From: Domibacillus indicus
Lineage (GTDB): Bacteria > Bacillota > Bacilli > Bacillales > Domibacillaceae
Length of the DNA: 64,000 nt
NCBI RefSeq assembly: GCF_000970685.1
Contig: NZ_LAJB01000003.1
Span: 538,762 to 602,761, forward strand
Direction: 5' to 3'
A program made the position numbers and the translations under genes. Position 1 is the first letter of the stretch; the number at the start of each line of letters is the position of its first letter. Of the stretch, positions 54,151 through 62,716 are shown in pieces. A model generated the notes under the pieces. The model was not told where the DNA came from, did not search any database, and was given only the letters and a program-made list of their open reading frames with translations.

Positions 54151-54522
54151 TTACATATTTTTAACTGCAGCTACAATCACTAGAATCCACGCAGCCAAAA
54201 ATGCCACCCCGCCAATGGGGGTAATAGCACCAAGCTTACTAATCGCGGTAATGACCAGAATAAATAAGCTTCCTGAAAACACCACAATGCCGAAAAACAT
54301 TAGCCATCCTGCCCAATTAAGCGCCGAACTGCCCGGGAATTGGCCTGCTAAAAATCCGATGAGAAGCAAGCCGATTGCATGAAACATTTGATATTGAACA
54401 GCCGTTTTCCATATTTCCAAATATTTCGCTTCTACTTTCCCTTCCAGTCCATGAGAGCCAAATGCACCAAGCGCCACCGCCAGGAAGGCATTAACTGCAC
54501 CCAAAATAATAAATAATTTCAT
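54151..54522 (-). CDS. ywdK: DUF423 family membrane protein YwdK
   Basis: A 123-residue protein with four membrane helices and the family pattern (NAFLAVALGAFGSHGLEGK, QMFHAIGLLLIG, GITPIGGVAF-like ending GAITPIGGVAFLAAWI). Function unknown. It stands at the end of the ung-ywdI-ywdK minus-strand run. Confidence 0.88.
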   Translation of the reverse strand: MKLFIILGAVNAFLAVALGAFGSHGLEGKVEAKYLEIWKTAVQYQMFHAIGLLLIGFLAGQFPGSSALNWAGWLMFFGIVVFSGSLFILVITAISKLGAITPIGGVAFLAAWILVIVAAVKNM

Positions 54523-54533
54523 GCTTTTCTCCT

Positions 54534-54812
54534 TTAAAAATCAAAAATAGATTCTCCATTTGATCCGTCCTCTGCCGCAATACGCTCCTGCTGTCCAACA
54601 ACTTGAACAGGCTGCTGTGCCGCAGGAGGAATAACGGAAGGAGCCGGCGCAGCTGCTTTGGCGGATGCTGGTGTTTTTTCCAGCCCGAGTAACAAATCAC
54701 ATAACGATTTAATTGCATAAGCATGCCGTTCCAGCTCGGCTCCATTCGCGTGTTTGGCAGCAGCGATCTCCTGTTCCATCTTTTGAAGTATTTTTTCATA
54801 TGAAACGTTCAC
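54534..54812 (-). CDS. ywdI: YwdI family protein (DUF5327)
   Basis: A 92-residue protein: helical N-terminal half (residues about 1-45, KILQKMEQEIAAAKH...SLCDLLLGL), a Pro/Ala/Gln-rich linker and a short C-terminal end SIFDF. Matches YwdI in position and size. Function unknown. Its start overlaps the preceding small gene by 4 bases. Confidence 0.78.
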   Translation of the reverse strand: MNVSYEKILQKMEQEIAAAKHANGAELERHAYAIKSLCDLLLGLEKTPASAKAAAPAPSVIPPAAQQPVQVVGQQERIAAEDGSNGESIFDF

Positions 54813-54991
54813 TTTTTCTCACCCGCTTTCGGCGAAAATTGAAAGCATGGATGGCCTGATGACCTTTTCACGACAACAGACGGCATTTGCTTTGTTTTAA
54901 AACCGTACGCCCGGCAGCCACGTGGTGCTTTCGCATCCCATGTTACAAAGAAATTTTGGCATTTCATGCAGTTTGGTTCCGTTTTAACCAC
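54809..54991 (-). CDS. Small cysteine-rich protein next to ung
   Basis: A 60-residue protein with Cys at MKCQNF and RGCRAYG and HPCFQF, ending KKAGEKK-like (PKAGEKK). The CxxC plus downstream Cys pattern resembles a small metal-binding or redox domain. I do not recognise a named family. GTG start at 54991 with AGAAGGG. It is translationally coupled to ywdI and lies 50 bases after ung. Confidence 0.7.
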   Translation of the reverse strand: MVKTEPNCMKCQNFFVTWDAKAPRGCRAYGFKTKQMPSVVVKRSSGHPCFQFSPKAGEKK

Positions 54992-55041
54992 GTCCCTTCT
55001 TTACCAGAAGCCGATAAATGTGTTTGTTTCACGTGAAACGT

Positions 55042-55725
55042 TTACACACTGTTTTCCAGGCACCAATTAATTGGTTCTTCTCCCACAGAAGCAAGCGCCT
55101 CATTTGCTTTAGAAAACGGACGGCTGCCGAAAAATCCGCGGGAAGCTGATAACGGGCTCGGGTGCGGAGACTCAAGGATCACATGCTTCTCTGTATCAAT
55201 GAGCGCTTTTTTACTTTGAGCCGGCCTTCCCCAAAGCACGAAAACAACTGGTTTATCACGGTCGCTGATCAGCTGAATCACCCGGTCGGTAAATGTTTCC
55301 CAGCCTTTTCCCCGATGAGAATGGGCTTTTCCATCCCGGACAGTTAAAACGGTATTTAACAGCAGAACTCCTTCGTCCGCCCATTTTTTTAAATAACCAT
55401 GATTCGGTATCGGACAGCCCAGATCCTCTTTTAATTCTTTATACATGTTTTTCAGAGAAGGCGGCGGCATAATTCCCGGCTGAACAGAAAAACTAAGGCC
55501 GTGCGCCTGATTGGGGCCATGATAGGGATCCTGCCCGAGAATAACAACTTTCACATTTTTATACGGAGTAAAATGAAGTGCATTAAAAATATCATTCATA
55601 TCTGGATGAATGGTTTTCGTTTCATATTCTTCTTTTAAAAAAGCCCGGAGCTTCTGGTAATAAGGCTTTTCAAATTCCTCCTCAAGCAGCGGGGCCCAGT
55701 CATTTGTTAAAATTGTTTTTGTCAT
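55042..55725 (-). CDS. ung: Uracil-DNA glycosylase
   Basis: Family 1 glycosylase that removes uracil from DNA. The 227-residue protein has [18 protein letters not shown] (catalytic Asp), the [11 protein letters not shown] segment and [13 protein letters not shown] (catalytic His). ATG at 55725 follows GGAGGTGA. Confidence 0.97.
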   Translation of the reverse strand: MTKTILTNDWAPLLEEEFEKPYYQKLRAFLKEEYETKTIHPDMNDIFNALHFTPYKNVKVVILGQDPYHGPNQAHGLSFSVQPGIMPPPSLKNMYKELKEDLGCPIPNHGYLKKWADEGVLLLNTVLTVRDGKAHSHRGKGWETFTDRVIQLISDRDKPVVFVLWGRPAQSKKALIDTEKHVILESPHPSPLSASRGFFGSRPFSKANEALASVGEEPINWCLENSV

Positions 55726-55765
55726 ACGGCTCACCTCCTCTCTCATTATAAAGGAATTGGCTTCT

Positions 55766-55790
55766 GTTTAAAAATAAAGCGGGCGGGTAA
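55766..55790 (+). promoter_or_regulatory. Sigma-B promoter of the YflT-like gene
   Basis: GTTTAA (55766-55771), 13-base spacer, GGGTAA (55785-55790), a near-perfect sigma-B match, 35 bases upstream of the start. Confidence 0.88.
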
Positions 55791-55824
55791 ATCAATAAAA
55801 AATGCAGCACGGGGAGGTTTTTTT

Positions 55825-56160
55825 GTGTACGCAGCTCAAACAGCCAGGACCCGCACGGAAGCAGCAAGTGCTGCCACTGCTTTTTTGCAGGATGGTTTTA
55901 AGCAGGAAAATATTTTTATTTTTGTTTACGATAAAGAAGAGTCCAGGGAGCTGGTCAATAAAACCAATACTGGCAAGGTCGGAGTAAAAGAAATGGGCGT
56001 GTCCAAAACAGTCGGCAGCTTGTTTAAAGGCCGCCGGAGCCGGATTCATGATAAGCTGAAAAGCCTCGGAGTGCCCGAAGAAGAAGCTTCACAATACGAA
56101 GAACAGATTGCCCGCGGCTTAATAGTAGTAGTGGCGGCCGATTTAACAAATAATGAATAG
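55825..56160 (+). CDS. General stress protein 17M family (YflT-like)
   Basis: A 111-residue protein consisting of the 17M domain (ENIFIFVYDKEESRELVNKT, LGVPEEEASQYEEQI, RGLIVVVAADL). The same domain forms the N-terminus of the protein at 33356-34324. GTG start at 55825 behind GGGAGG. Its sigma-B promoter makes a stress role likely; the mechanism is unknown. Confidence 0.87.
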   Translation: MYAAQTARTRTEAASAATAFLQDGFKQENIFIFVYDKEESRELVNKTNTGKVGVKEMGVSKTVGSLFKGRRSRIHDKLKSLGVPEEEASQYEEQIARGLIVVVAADLTNNE

Positions 56161-56164
56161 CGGC

Positions 56165-56192
56165 AGCGCCCTTTACACGGGGCGTTTTTTCT
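56165..56192 (+). terminator. Terminator of the YflT-like gene
   Basis: CGCCC / GGGGCG stem followed by six T. Confidence 0.82.
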
Positions 56193-56252
56193 TGTACATT
56201 TTGAAATAGTTTTTTACACTAAAGAAAGTGTAAACAGAGGAGGAAGATCATC

Positions 56253-57050
56253 ATGAAAAAGACATTAACGATTGCTGGATCTGATACGAGCGGCGGCGCT
56301 GGCATCCAGGCCGATTTAAAGACGTTCCAGGAGCATGGCACATACGGCATGACAGCGTTAACGACTATTGTAACGATGGATCCGGATAACGGCTGGAGCC
56401 ATGGTGTATTTCCAATAGAGATTGATACGCTTAAAGCCCAATTAAAAACAGCGATGTCAACCGGCATTGATGCGCTTAAAACAGGCATGCTTGCGACACC
56501 GGAAATTATTGAAACAGCCGCTGATTCTATTAAAGCAAACAATGTAGAAAAAGTTGTTATTGACCCGGTCATGGTATGCAAGGGTGAAGACGAGGTATTA
56601 AATCCAGAAGCAGCCGAGGCAACACGTGATTTGCTTTTGCCGCTTGCAACGGTCGTCACTCCAAACTTGTTTGAAGCGTGGCAGTTATCAGGCGTCGGTC
56701 CGATCCGTACAATTGATGATATGAAGAAAGCGGCCCAAAAAATCTATGAGCTTGGCGCGAAAAATGTCGTTATCAAGGGCGGCAAGCAGCTCGAAAGCGA
56801 TAAAGCGATTGATCTTTTTTATGATGGCCAGGAATTTAAACTGCTTGAAGGCGAGAAGCACAATACTACTTATAACCACGGTGCCGGCTGTACATTTGCA
56901 GCTGCGATTACAGCTAACCTGGCGAACGGCCAGGATGTAAAAGAAGCCGTCCATAACGCAAAGAATTTCGTAAACGCAGCGATTAAATATGGCTGGAAGC
57001 TGAATGAGTATGTCGGCCCGGTTATGCACGGCGCTTACAACAATAAATAA
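56253..57050 (+). CDS. pdxK: Pyridoxal kinase of the ThiD type
   Basis: A ribokinase-fold kinase. The 265-residue protein has LTIAGSDTSGGAGIQADLK, DPVMVCKGEDEV and the anion hole GAGCTFAAAI. It matches the B. subtilis PdxK (formerly ThiD, YwdB), which phosphorylates pyridoxine, pyridoxal and pyridoxamine; Met-rich segment YGMTALTTIVTMD is shared with that protein. HMP kinase activity for thiamine is the alternative. It has a good ribosome site and its own terminator. Confidence 0.9.
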   Translation: MKKTLTIAGSDTSGGAGIQADLKTFQEHGTYGMTALTTIVTMDPDNGWSHGVFPIEIDTLKAQLKTAMSTGIDALKTGMLATPEIIETAADSIKANNVEKVVIDPVMVCKGEDEVLNPEAAEATRDLLLPLATVVTPNLFEAWQLSGVGPIRTIDDMKKAAQKIYELGAKNVVIKGGKQLESDKAIDLFYDGQEFKLLEGEKHNTTYNHGAGCTFAAAITANLANGQDVKEAVHNAKNFVNAAIKYGWKLNEYVGPVMHGAYNNK

Positions 57051-57057
57051 CAAGCAG

Positions 57058-57098
57058 AAGCCCGCCGAACGAGAGGTTCAGCGGGCTTTTCTTTTATT
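57058..57098 (+). terminator. Terminator of pdxK
   Basis: AGCCCGC / GCGGGCT stem extended by GAAC/GTTC, followed by TTTTCTTTTA. Confidence 0.9.
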
Positions 57099-57136
57099 TC
57101 GTCCCCTTCAGGCCACTCACACTACATGGCGGCCTT

Positions 57137-57688
57137 TTAGCCGAAATACGTAATTTTTTCTTCAATCGGTGTTCGTTCTTTTGCTTTTGGGACTTCATCG
57201 CAGTAGCCAAATTGCAGCAGCGCTAAAATACGCTCTCCGGGCTTTACGTTAAGTGCCTGGCGGAATTTTGGGGCATCGAGCCAGGCCGGAGTCTTCCAGC
57301 ACGTTCCAATTCCTTTTTCCCAGGCAAGCAGCTGCGCGTTTTGAATAAAGGCACTGGCAGCTGAAAAGTCTTCAAGCCGTTCTTTTTGGCGCGCATCTTC
57401 CGGCACAATAACAAATACGAAGGCACCCGGCAGCTTAAAGCCGGCTGTTTTCTTTTCCAGCTCTTCTTCGGACAACATTTCCCATTTTGGAATCGTGCAC
57501 TCCTTCAAGGTTTCCCGGATGGCTTCAAGCCCCTTCTCCCCTGCCACAACAAAACGCCACGGCTCGCGGTTCCCATGATTCGGTGCCCACGCAGCATCAT
57601 CCAAAACGGCGGTTACATCAGAAAGTGAAACAGGCTTGCCATTAAATTTTTTAATGGAGCGCCGTTCCCGAATAATCGTTTTCAGCAA
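57137..57688 (-). CDS. Nitroreductase family protein
   Basis: An FMN-dependent oxidoreductase of the nitroreductase fold. The 183-residue protein has the FMN phosphate site RERRSIKKF at the start, WAPNHGNREPWRFVV and the C-terminal GIGTCWKTPAW and LLQFGYCDEVPKAKER. I chose TTG at 57688, spaced behind GAGGTG; GTG at 57697 overlaps the ribosome site. The substrate is unknown. Confidence 0.88.
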   Translation of the reverse strand: MLKTIIRERRSIKKFNGKPVSLSDVTAVLDDAAWAPNHGNREPWRFVVAGEKGLEAIRETLKECTIPKWEMLSEEELEKKTAGFKLPGAFVFVIVPEDARQKERLEDFSAASAFIQNAQLLAWEKGIGTCWKTPAWLDAPKFRQALNVKPGERILALLQFGYCDEVPKAKERTPIEEKITYFG

Positions 57689-57811
57689 ATTAAACACCTC
57701 TATTTTAAAATGATTTCCTTTTCATCATACTGAAAAAGCTAGATTTTCGCTATCTCGATTATTTTTTAGTACAATGAAGCAATAATGGATCTTGACAGGA
57801 GGGCAACACGC

Positions 57812-58159
57812 ATGGAACCGATTTTACCGGAAAAAGTGCAGGAGCTTATTAATAAGTTCGCCGGTGAAGAGGTATATCTTCATCTGGAAACAACAAACGG
57901 CGCCTACGCTTCGCACTTTAACGAAAAGTTCTTTTCGGCAGGAGCATATATCCGTAATGCAAAAATTACATATGAGCATGGGAAAATTGTTGGAGACGGT
58001 CCTTATCGCATCGGCTTAAAGCTTGCGATTGGATGGGTATATGCAGAAGGGCTGACACACTACGGATTTGATGAAGAAGGACATTTGCTTATGGCCGGCC
58101 ATGACTTCGATGGAAAACTGGCTGTCGCTCTCGAAATGGGCAAAACGCCATTTAAGTAA
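57812..58159 (+). CDS. yojF: DUF1806 family protein YojF
   Basis: A 115-residue protein of the YojF/DUF1806 family (EEVYLHLETTNGAYASHFNE, SAGAYIRNAKITYEHGK, GLTHYGFDEEGHLLMAGHD). It precedes bshB2 by 18 bases, the same pairing as yojF-yojG in B. subtilis, which suggests a link to bacillithiol metabolism. ATG at 57812 follows AGGAGGG. Confidence 0.88.
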   Translation: MEPILPEKVQELINKFAGEEVYLHLETTNGAYASHFNEKFFSAGAYIRNAKITYEHGKIVGDGPYRIGLKLAIGWVYAEGLTHYGFDEEGHLLMAGHDFDGKLAVALEMGKTPFK

Positions 58160-58177
58160 GAGAAAGGATTGAAAACC

Positions 58178-58897
58178 ATGACAGAAACGATGGAAATTGC
58201 ACAGGAACGCCACGTACTCGTTGTTTTTCCGCATCCGGATGATGAAGCATTTGGTGTCTCCGGCACAATTGCCGTTCATACCGAACGTAAAACGCCCGTC
58301 ACTTACGCTTGTTTAACACTTGGTGAAATGGGCAGGAATCTTGGCAATCCGCCATTTGCAACACGGGAATCACTGCCGGACATTCGGAAAGCGGAGCTGC
58401 AAAAAGCAGCGGAAGCCATTGGCATTCAAGATTTGCGCATGATGGGCCTTCGTGATAAAACCATTGAATTTGAAGATGACCGAAAAATGATGAATCTTGT
58501 GACAGACTTAATTAATGAATTAAACCCGTCACTTATTATTACCTTCTATCCAGGCTACTCTGTTCATCCGGATCACGAAGCAACGGCACGTGCCGTCATA
58601 CGCGCCGTTCGCACGATGGAGGCCGACAAGCGGCCAAAGCTTCACTGTGTTGCCTTTGCGAATAACACACTTGAAGAAATCGGTCCGGCAGATATTCGCT
58701 ACGATATCCGTCATGTATATGACAAAAAAATGGCTGCGATGAAAGCCCATATTTCTCAGACAATCTGGATGCTGAAGGAACTGGAGTCCGGTGTTGCGGC
58801 TGAAGGAAGCGAGCTGCACGACCGATTTAACTATGAGCACTTCTGGACATATACGTTTGGCGAAAAAGACAAAGTGAGTGAAATACAAAAAAGCTGA
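58178..58897 (+). CDS. bshB2: Bacillithiol deacetylase BshB2
   Basis: Zinc-dependent LmbE/PIG-L family deacetylase that converts GlcNAc-malate to GlcN-malate in bacillithiol synthesis, and may act as bacillithiol-S-conjugate amidase. The 239-residue protein has the metal motif HPDDE (His19, Asp21-22) and the third ligand in HPDHEATARAV. ATG at 58178 after AAAGGATTG. The isoform assignment rests on the neighbouring yojF. Confidence 0.92.
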   Translation: MTETMEIAQERHVLVVFPHPDDEAFGVSGTIAVHTERKTPVTYACLTLGEMGRNLGNPPFATRESLPDIRKAELQKAAEAIGIQDLRMMGLRDKTIEFEDDRKMMNLVTDLINELNPSLIITFYPGYSVHPDHEATARAVIRAVRTMEADKRPKLHCVAFANNTLEEIGPADIRYDIRHVYDKKMAAMKAHISQTIWMLKELESGVAAEGSELHDRFNYEHFWTYTFGEKDKVSEIQKS

Positions 58898-58926
58898 CCT
58901 GCAGAGCGCAGGCCAGCTTTTCTTTT
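58889..58926. terminator. Bidirectional terminator between bshB2 and ilvA
   Basis: Stem AGCTG-CCTGC / GCAGG-CAGCT with single bulges, TTTTCTTTTTT on the plus side and TTTTTT on the minus side. It contains the bshB2 stop codon. Confidence 0.9.
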
Positions 58927-60174
58927 TTAAATTAACAAGTTAAATAATAGCGGATCGCTGTTAATTTCCATGTACGGGAAGCCATTTTCCTTCATCCTCT
59001 GGATAAGAGGCTCGTAATCTTCTTTGTGCTTCAGCTCAATACCCACAAGCACCGGTCCTTCATCGCGATTTGTCCGCTTCGTATACTCAAAGCGGGTAAT
59101 ATCATCATGTTCGCCAAGCACCTGGTCCATAAATTTACGCAGGGCCCCGGCGCGCTGCGGGAACGTGACAATAAAGTAATGCTTGAGCCCTTCATAAATC
59201 AGCGAACGCTCTTTAATTTCCTGCATCCGTTCAATATCATTATTGCCGCCGCTGACCACACAGACTACATTTTTTCCTTTTATCTCATCTTTATAAAAAT
59301 CTAGTGCCGCAACTGAAAGAGCCCCTGCCGGCTCGGCTACAATGGCATTTTCATTATACAGCTGAAGAATCGTCGTACATACTTTTCCTTCTGGAATCAC
59401 TGAAATTCCGTCTAATACTTCCATGCAAATATCCATGGTCAAATCGCCAACCTGCTTCACAGCCGCCCCGTCAACAAATGGATCGATTGTATCAAGACGG
59501 GTAACCTGCTCATTATTCAAAGATGCTTTCATACCAGCTGCTCCTGCCGGCTCTACACCGATCAGTTTAGTAGAAGGGCTGATACCTTTTAAGTAAGAGC
59601 CGACCCCCGCCGCAAGTCCGCCGCCCCCAATGGAACAAAACATGAAGTCGATCGGCACCTGGATATCATTTAAGACTTCCACTGCCACGGTTCCCTGTCC
59701 GGCAATAGTCCGGTAGTCATCAAACGGATGAACAAACATTTTTTCTTCTTCTGTGCAGTAGGCCATAGCCGCTGCATAGGAATCGTCAAATGTGTCTCCT
59801 GTCAGGACAACCGATACTTTGTCACCGCCAAACCGCTTTACTTGTGATACTTTTTGGCGCGGTGTAGTAGACGGCATAAAAATTTTCCCTTCAATCCCCA
59901 GCGCGAAGCATGAATAAGCAACTCCCTGGGCATGATTGCCGGCGCTTGCGCATACCACTCCCTTTTCCCGCTCTTCTGCTGTAAGACTGCGGATAAAATT
60001 ATAGGCCCCGCGCAGCTTAAAAGACCGGACAATCTGCAAATCCTCACGTTTTAAATACACATTACAGCCGTAACGCGCAGATAAAAGTTCATTTTTTTGA
60101 AGCGGCGTTTTGATAACCACGTCTTTCAGCACCTGGTTCGCCACGACGATTTCTTCTACTGATACTTTTGACAA
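58927..60174 (-). CDS. ilvA: Threonine dehydratase (biosynthetic)
   Basis: PLP enzyme that deaminates threonine to 2-oxobutyrate for isoleucine synthesis. The 415-residue protein has the PLP lysine in VRSFKLRGAYN, SAGNHAQGVA, the glycine loop CSIGGGGLAAG and one C-terminal ACT-like regulatory domain (residues about 330-415). It stands alone, away from other ilv genes. Confidence 0.95.
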   Translation of the reverse strand: MSKVSVEEIVVANQVLKDVVIKTPLQKNELLSARYGCNVYLKREDLQIVRSFKLRGAYNFIRSLTAEEREKGVVCASAGNHAQGVAYSCFALGIEGKIFMPSTTPRQKVSQVKRFGGDKVSVVLTGDTFDDSYAAAMAYCTEEEKMFVHPFDDYRTIAGQGTVAVEVLNDIQVPIDFMFCSIGGGGLAAGVGSYLKGISPSTKLIGVEPAGAAGMKASLNNEQVTRLDTIDPFVDGAAVKQVGDLTMDICMEVLDGISVIPEGKVCTTILQLYNENAIVAEPAGALSVAALDFYKDEIKGKNVVCVVSGGNNDIERMQEIKERSLIYEGLKHYFIVTFPQRAGALRKFMDQVLGEHDDITRFEYTKRTNRDEGPVLVGIELKHKEDYEPLIQRMKENGFPYMEINSDPLLFNLLI

Positions 60175-60216
60175 GGCGAATTCTCCTTCTAATTACGAAT
60201 TTTAAGAATTATTGTA

Positions 60217-61089
60217 TCATTTGACCATGCTTCGTTCCAGTGCATCTTCAATTGCCCTGGCTACGCCGCTGTCTTCATTTTTCGCTGTTTCAAACCGGGC
60301 AGCTTTTTTAATGTTTTCGTCCGCATTGCCCATAGCATATGAATAACCGGCACGTTCAAGCATCGATACGTCATTGTAGTTGTCTCCCACTGCAAGTGCA
60401 TCTTCCATAGAAAGCCCTTTTGAAGTTAAATACTTTTCCAGCATAATCCCTTTTTGTGCCTTGTCATTCGTTATTTCCAGGTTTTCGTTACCCGAAGAAC
60501 TAACGGCTATGCCATCAATTCCATCCAGATTATCTGATGCTTTTTGCAAAAGGCTGTAATCTGTTGAAAAAACAAAAAATTTATAAATATGCTGACTCGT
60601 GTCCCTGATAATTTCTTCATAGTTATCTACCTGCTTCACAAGGCCCTGCTTAATCCGGAGACTGGCCCGCTCGCGGATATCTTCCTCTTTTATTTCGGGA
60701 TGGGCAGACAACACAATATCAATCAGCAGCTGAACCGCTTTTTCCGGATTGTCCGTATATGTCGCCTGATTTGTATAAATCTCAAAGTAAACACCAATGT
60801 CTTTCAGGCGGCGGTACAAGTCGTAAGCCACATCGTCTTCCAGTGCCGTAAATTGAATGATCTCGCCTTCTGCATTGCGTACTTCTGCTCCATTTACTGC
60901 AATAACCGGACATGCAATACCAGTGCCCTCAAGGGCAAAACGGGCTTCCTGATAAGACCTTCCTGTTGCCACGATCACTTCAATGCCAAGCTCCTGGGCC
61001 TTTTTAATGGCGGCTCGATTCGCCTCGCTTACTTCCATTTTCCCATTGAGCAGCGTTCCATCCATATCCGTTGCGATGCTTGTAATCAT
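60217..61089 (-). CDS. Cof-type HAD family phosphatase
   Basis: A 290-residue HAD IIB phosphatase: motif I DMDGTLLN, motif II VATGRS, motif III Lys (about 200-205) and motif IV GDNYNDVSMLERAG, with a C2b cap in between. Such proteins act on sugar phosphates, FMN or PLP; the substrate cannot be told from sequence. Confidence 0.92.
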   Translation of the reverse strand: MITSIATDMDGTLLNGKMEVSEANRAAIKKAQELGIEVIVATGRSYQEARFALEGTGIACPVIAVNGAEVRNAEGEIIQFTALEDDVAYDLYRRLKDIGVYFEIYTNQATYTDNPEKAVQLLIDIVLSAHPEIKEEDIRERASLRIKQGLVKQVDNYEEIIRDTSQHIYKFFVFSTDYSLLQKASDNLDGIDGIAVSSSGNENLEITNDKAQKGIMLEKYLTSKGLSMEDALAVGDNYNDVSMLERAGYSYAMGNADENIKKAARFETAKNEDSGVARAIEDALERSMVK

Positions 61090-61301
61090 TCGGTCACCTT
61101 CTCGTTTATATTTAATCCCTTCTTATTTTATCACGAAAATAGTCCATAATCCGGTAAAATGCTGGAGTGCTGCTGCTAAAGCATTGTAAGCGCAATCAAA
61201 ATTCTGTATTTTATGAATATGTGCTGAAACGTAGATTTTTAGGGCATAATGAATTAAACTGTGCAAGTAATGAATATTTATACAAGAAAGGGTTTCTATA
61301 A

Positions 61302-62639
61302 ATGCATGAATCTCGTTCCCCGTGGCGGTTTATCCTTCCGTCCGCTCTAGGGGTTTTGTTGTTTATGACACCGGTGCCGATGGAAGATGGTATGACAATT
61401 CCGATTGCCGTTTTGTCTGGAGCGCTTCAAAATGCCCTTGGCGGCATGATTCCCGGCTTAATGACGTTCCTTATTGTACTTGCTGCTTTGTTTACTCTTA
61501 TTGTAAAAGCAGTCCGGCCAGGATTTATACGCCGCTCCGCTTTTTGGGCCTCCCTGTTTGATGTTTCCGTTTTTTGGACGATTGTCCGTATTGCCGGAGC
61601 GGTTTTTGCCGTCATGACTTATTTTAAAATTGGGCCGGAGGCAGTTTGGTCGGAGGCAACCGGCGGAACACTGCTGTTCAGCCTGCTGCCGGTGCTTTTT
61701 TCTGTATTTTTGTTTGCCGGCCTGCTTCTGCCGCTTCTGCTTAATTTTGGACTGCTTGAATTTGTCGGCTATTCTTTAACGAAAATCATGCGCCCGCTCT
61801 TTTTGCTGCCGGGCCGCTCATCGATTGATGCACTCGCTTCATGGCTTGGCGATGGGACGATTGGTGTTCTGCTGACAAGCAAACAGTATGAAGAAGGCTT
61901 TTATACGAAAAAAGAAGCTGCCATTATCGGAACGATGTTTTCCGTTGTTTCTATTACCTTTTGCCTTGTCGTAATCGGCCAGGTTGGGCTTGAGCAGTAC
62001 TTTATCCCATTTTATTTAACTGTTATTTTAGCCGGTATTGCCTGCGCACTTATTATGCCGCGTATTCCGCCGCTTTCAAGGAAACCGGACACTTTTATTA
62101 ATGAAGCGCCGCGCCAGGCGGATGACGAAGCGATTCCAGCCGGCTATACATCGTTTTCATATGGGTACGAGCAGGCAGTAAAGCGGGCCGGCCGCAATCA
62201 GTTTACCGAAACAGCAGCGGACGGGCTTAAAAACGTGCTCGATATGTGGCTTGGCGTTATACCGATTGTTATGGCACTTGGAACAACTGCTTTAATTATT
62301 GCAGAGACTACTCCTCTTTTCCAATGGCTGGGCCTTCCGTTTATTCCACTGCTTGAACTGCTGCAGATTCCATTTGCCAGGGAAGCATCGGAAACAATTA
62401 TGATCGGGTTTGCGGATATGTTTTTACCGGCAATTTTAGGCGAAAGCATTCAGAGCGAGCTGACACGCTTTGTTATTGCAGCTTTATCGGTTTCCCAGCT
62501 TATCTATATGTCCGAAGTGGGCGGACTGCTTCTCGGAACGAAAATTCCTGTTTCTTTTAAAGATTTATTGCTGATTTTTATTATCCGCACGCTTATCTCT
62601 CTGCCGATTATTGCAGGAGTGGCACATCTTTATTTTTAA
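61302..62639 (+). CDS. YjiH family nucleoside-recognition membrane protein
   Basis: A 445-residue membrane protein with about ten helices and two Gate (nucleoside-recognition) domain halves (LLLNFGLLEFVGYSLTKIM and the later FLPAILGESIQSELTRFVIAA). Matches the YjiH family found in Firmicutes. It is probably a transporter; the substrate is unknown. Own terminator follows. ATG at 61302 behind AAGAAAGGG. Confidence 0.82.
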   Translation: MHESRSPWRFILPSALGVLLFMTPVPMEDGMTIPIAVLSGALQNALGGMIPGLMTFLIVLAALFTLIVKAVRPGFIRRSAFWASLFDVSVFWTIVRIAGAVFAVMTYFKIGPEAVWSEATGGTLLFSLLPVLFSVFLFAGLLLPLLLNFGLLEFVGYSLTKIMRPLFLLPGRSSIDALASWLGDGTIGVLLTSKQYEEGFYTKKEAAIIGTMFSVVSITFCLVVIGQVGLEQYFIPFYLTVILAGIACALIMPRIPPLSRKPDTFINEAPRQADDEAIPAGYTSFSYGYEQAVKRAGRNQFTETAADGLKNVLDMWLGVIPIVMALGTTALIIAETTPLFQWLGLPFIPLLELLQIPFAREASETIMIGFADMFLPAILGESIQSELTRFVIAALSVSQLIYMSEVGGLLLGTKIPVSFKDLLLIFIIRTLISLPIIAGVAHLYF

Positions 62640-62668
62640 AAAGCCGGAACTTCCCGGCTTTTTTTTCG
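62639..62668 (+). terminator. Terminator of the yjiH gene
   Basis: AAGCCGG / CCGGCTT stem followed by eight T. A TATAAT follows at 62669-62674, the probable -10 for the next gene. Confidence 0.88.
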
Positions 62669-62716
62669 TATAATCGGGTAATGATATATGTTGGTTTAGA
62701 AAGGACGTGTGTTTTT

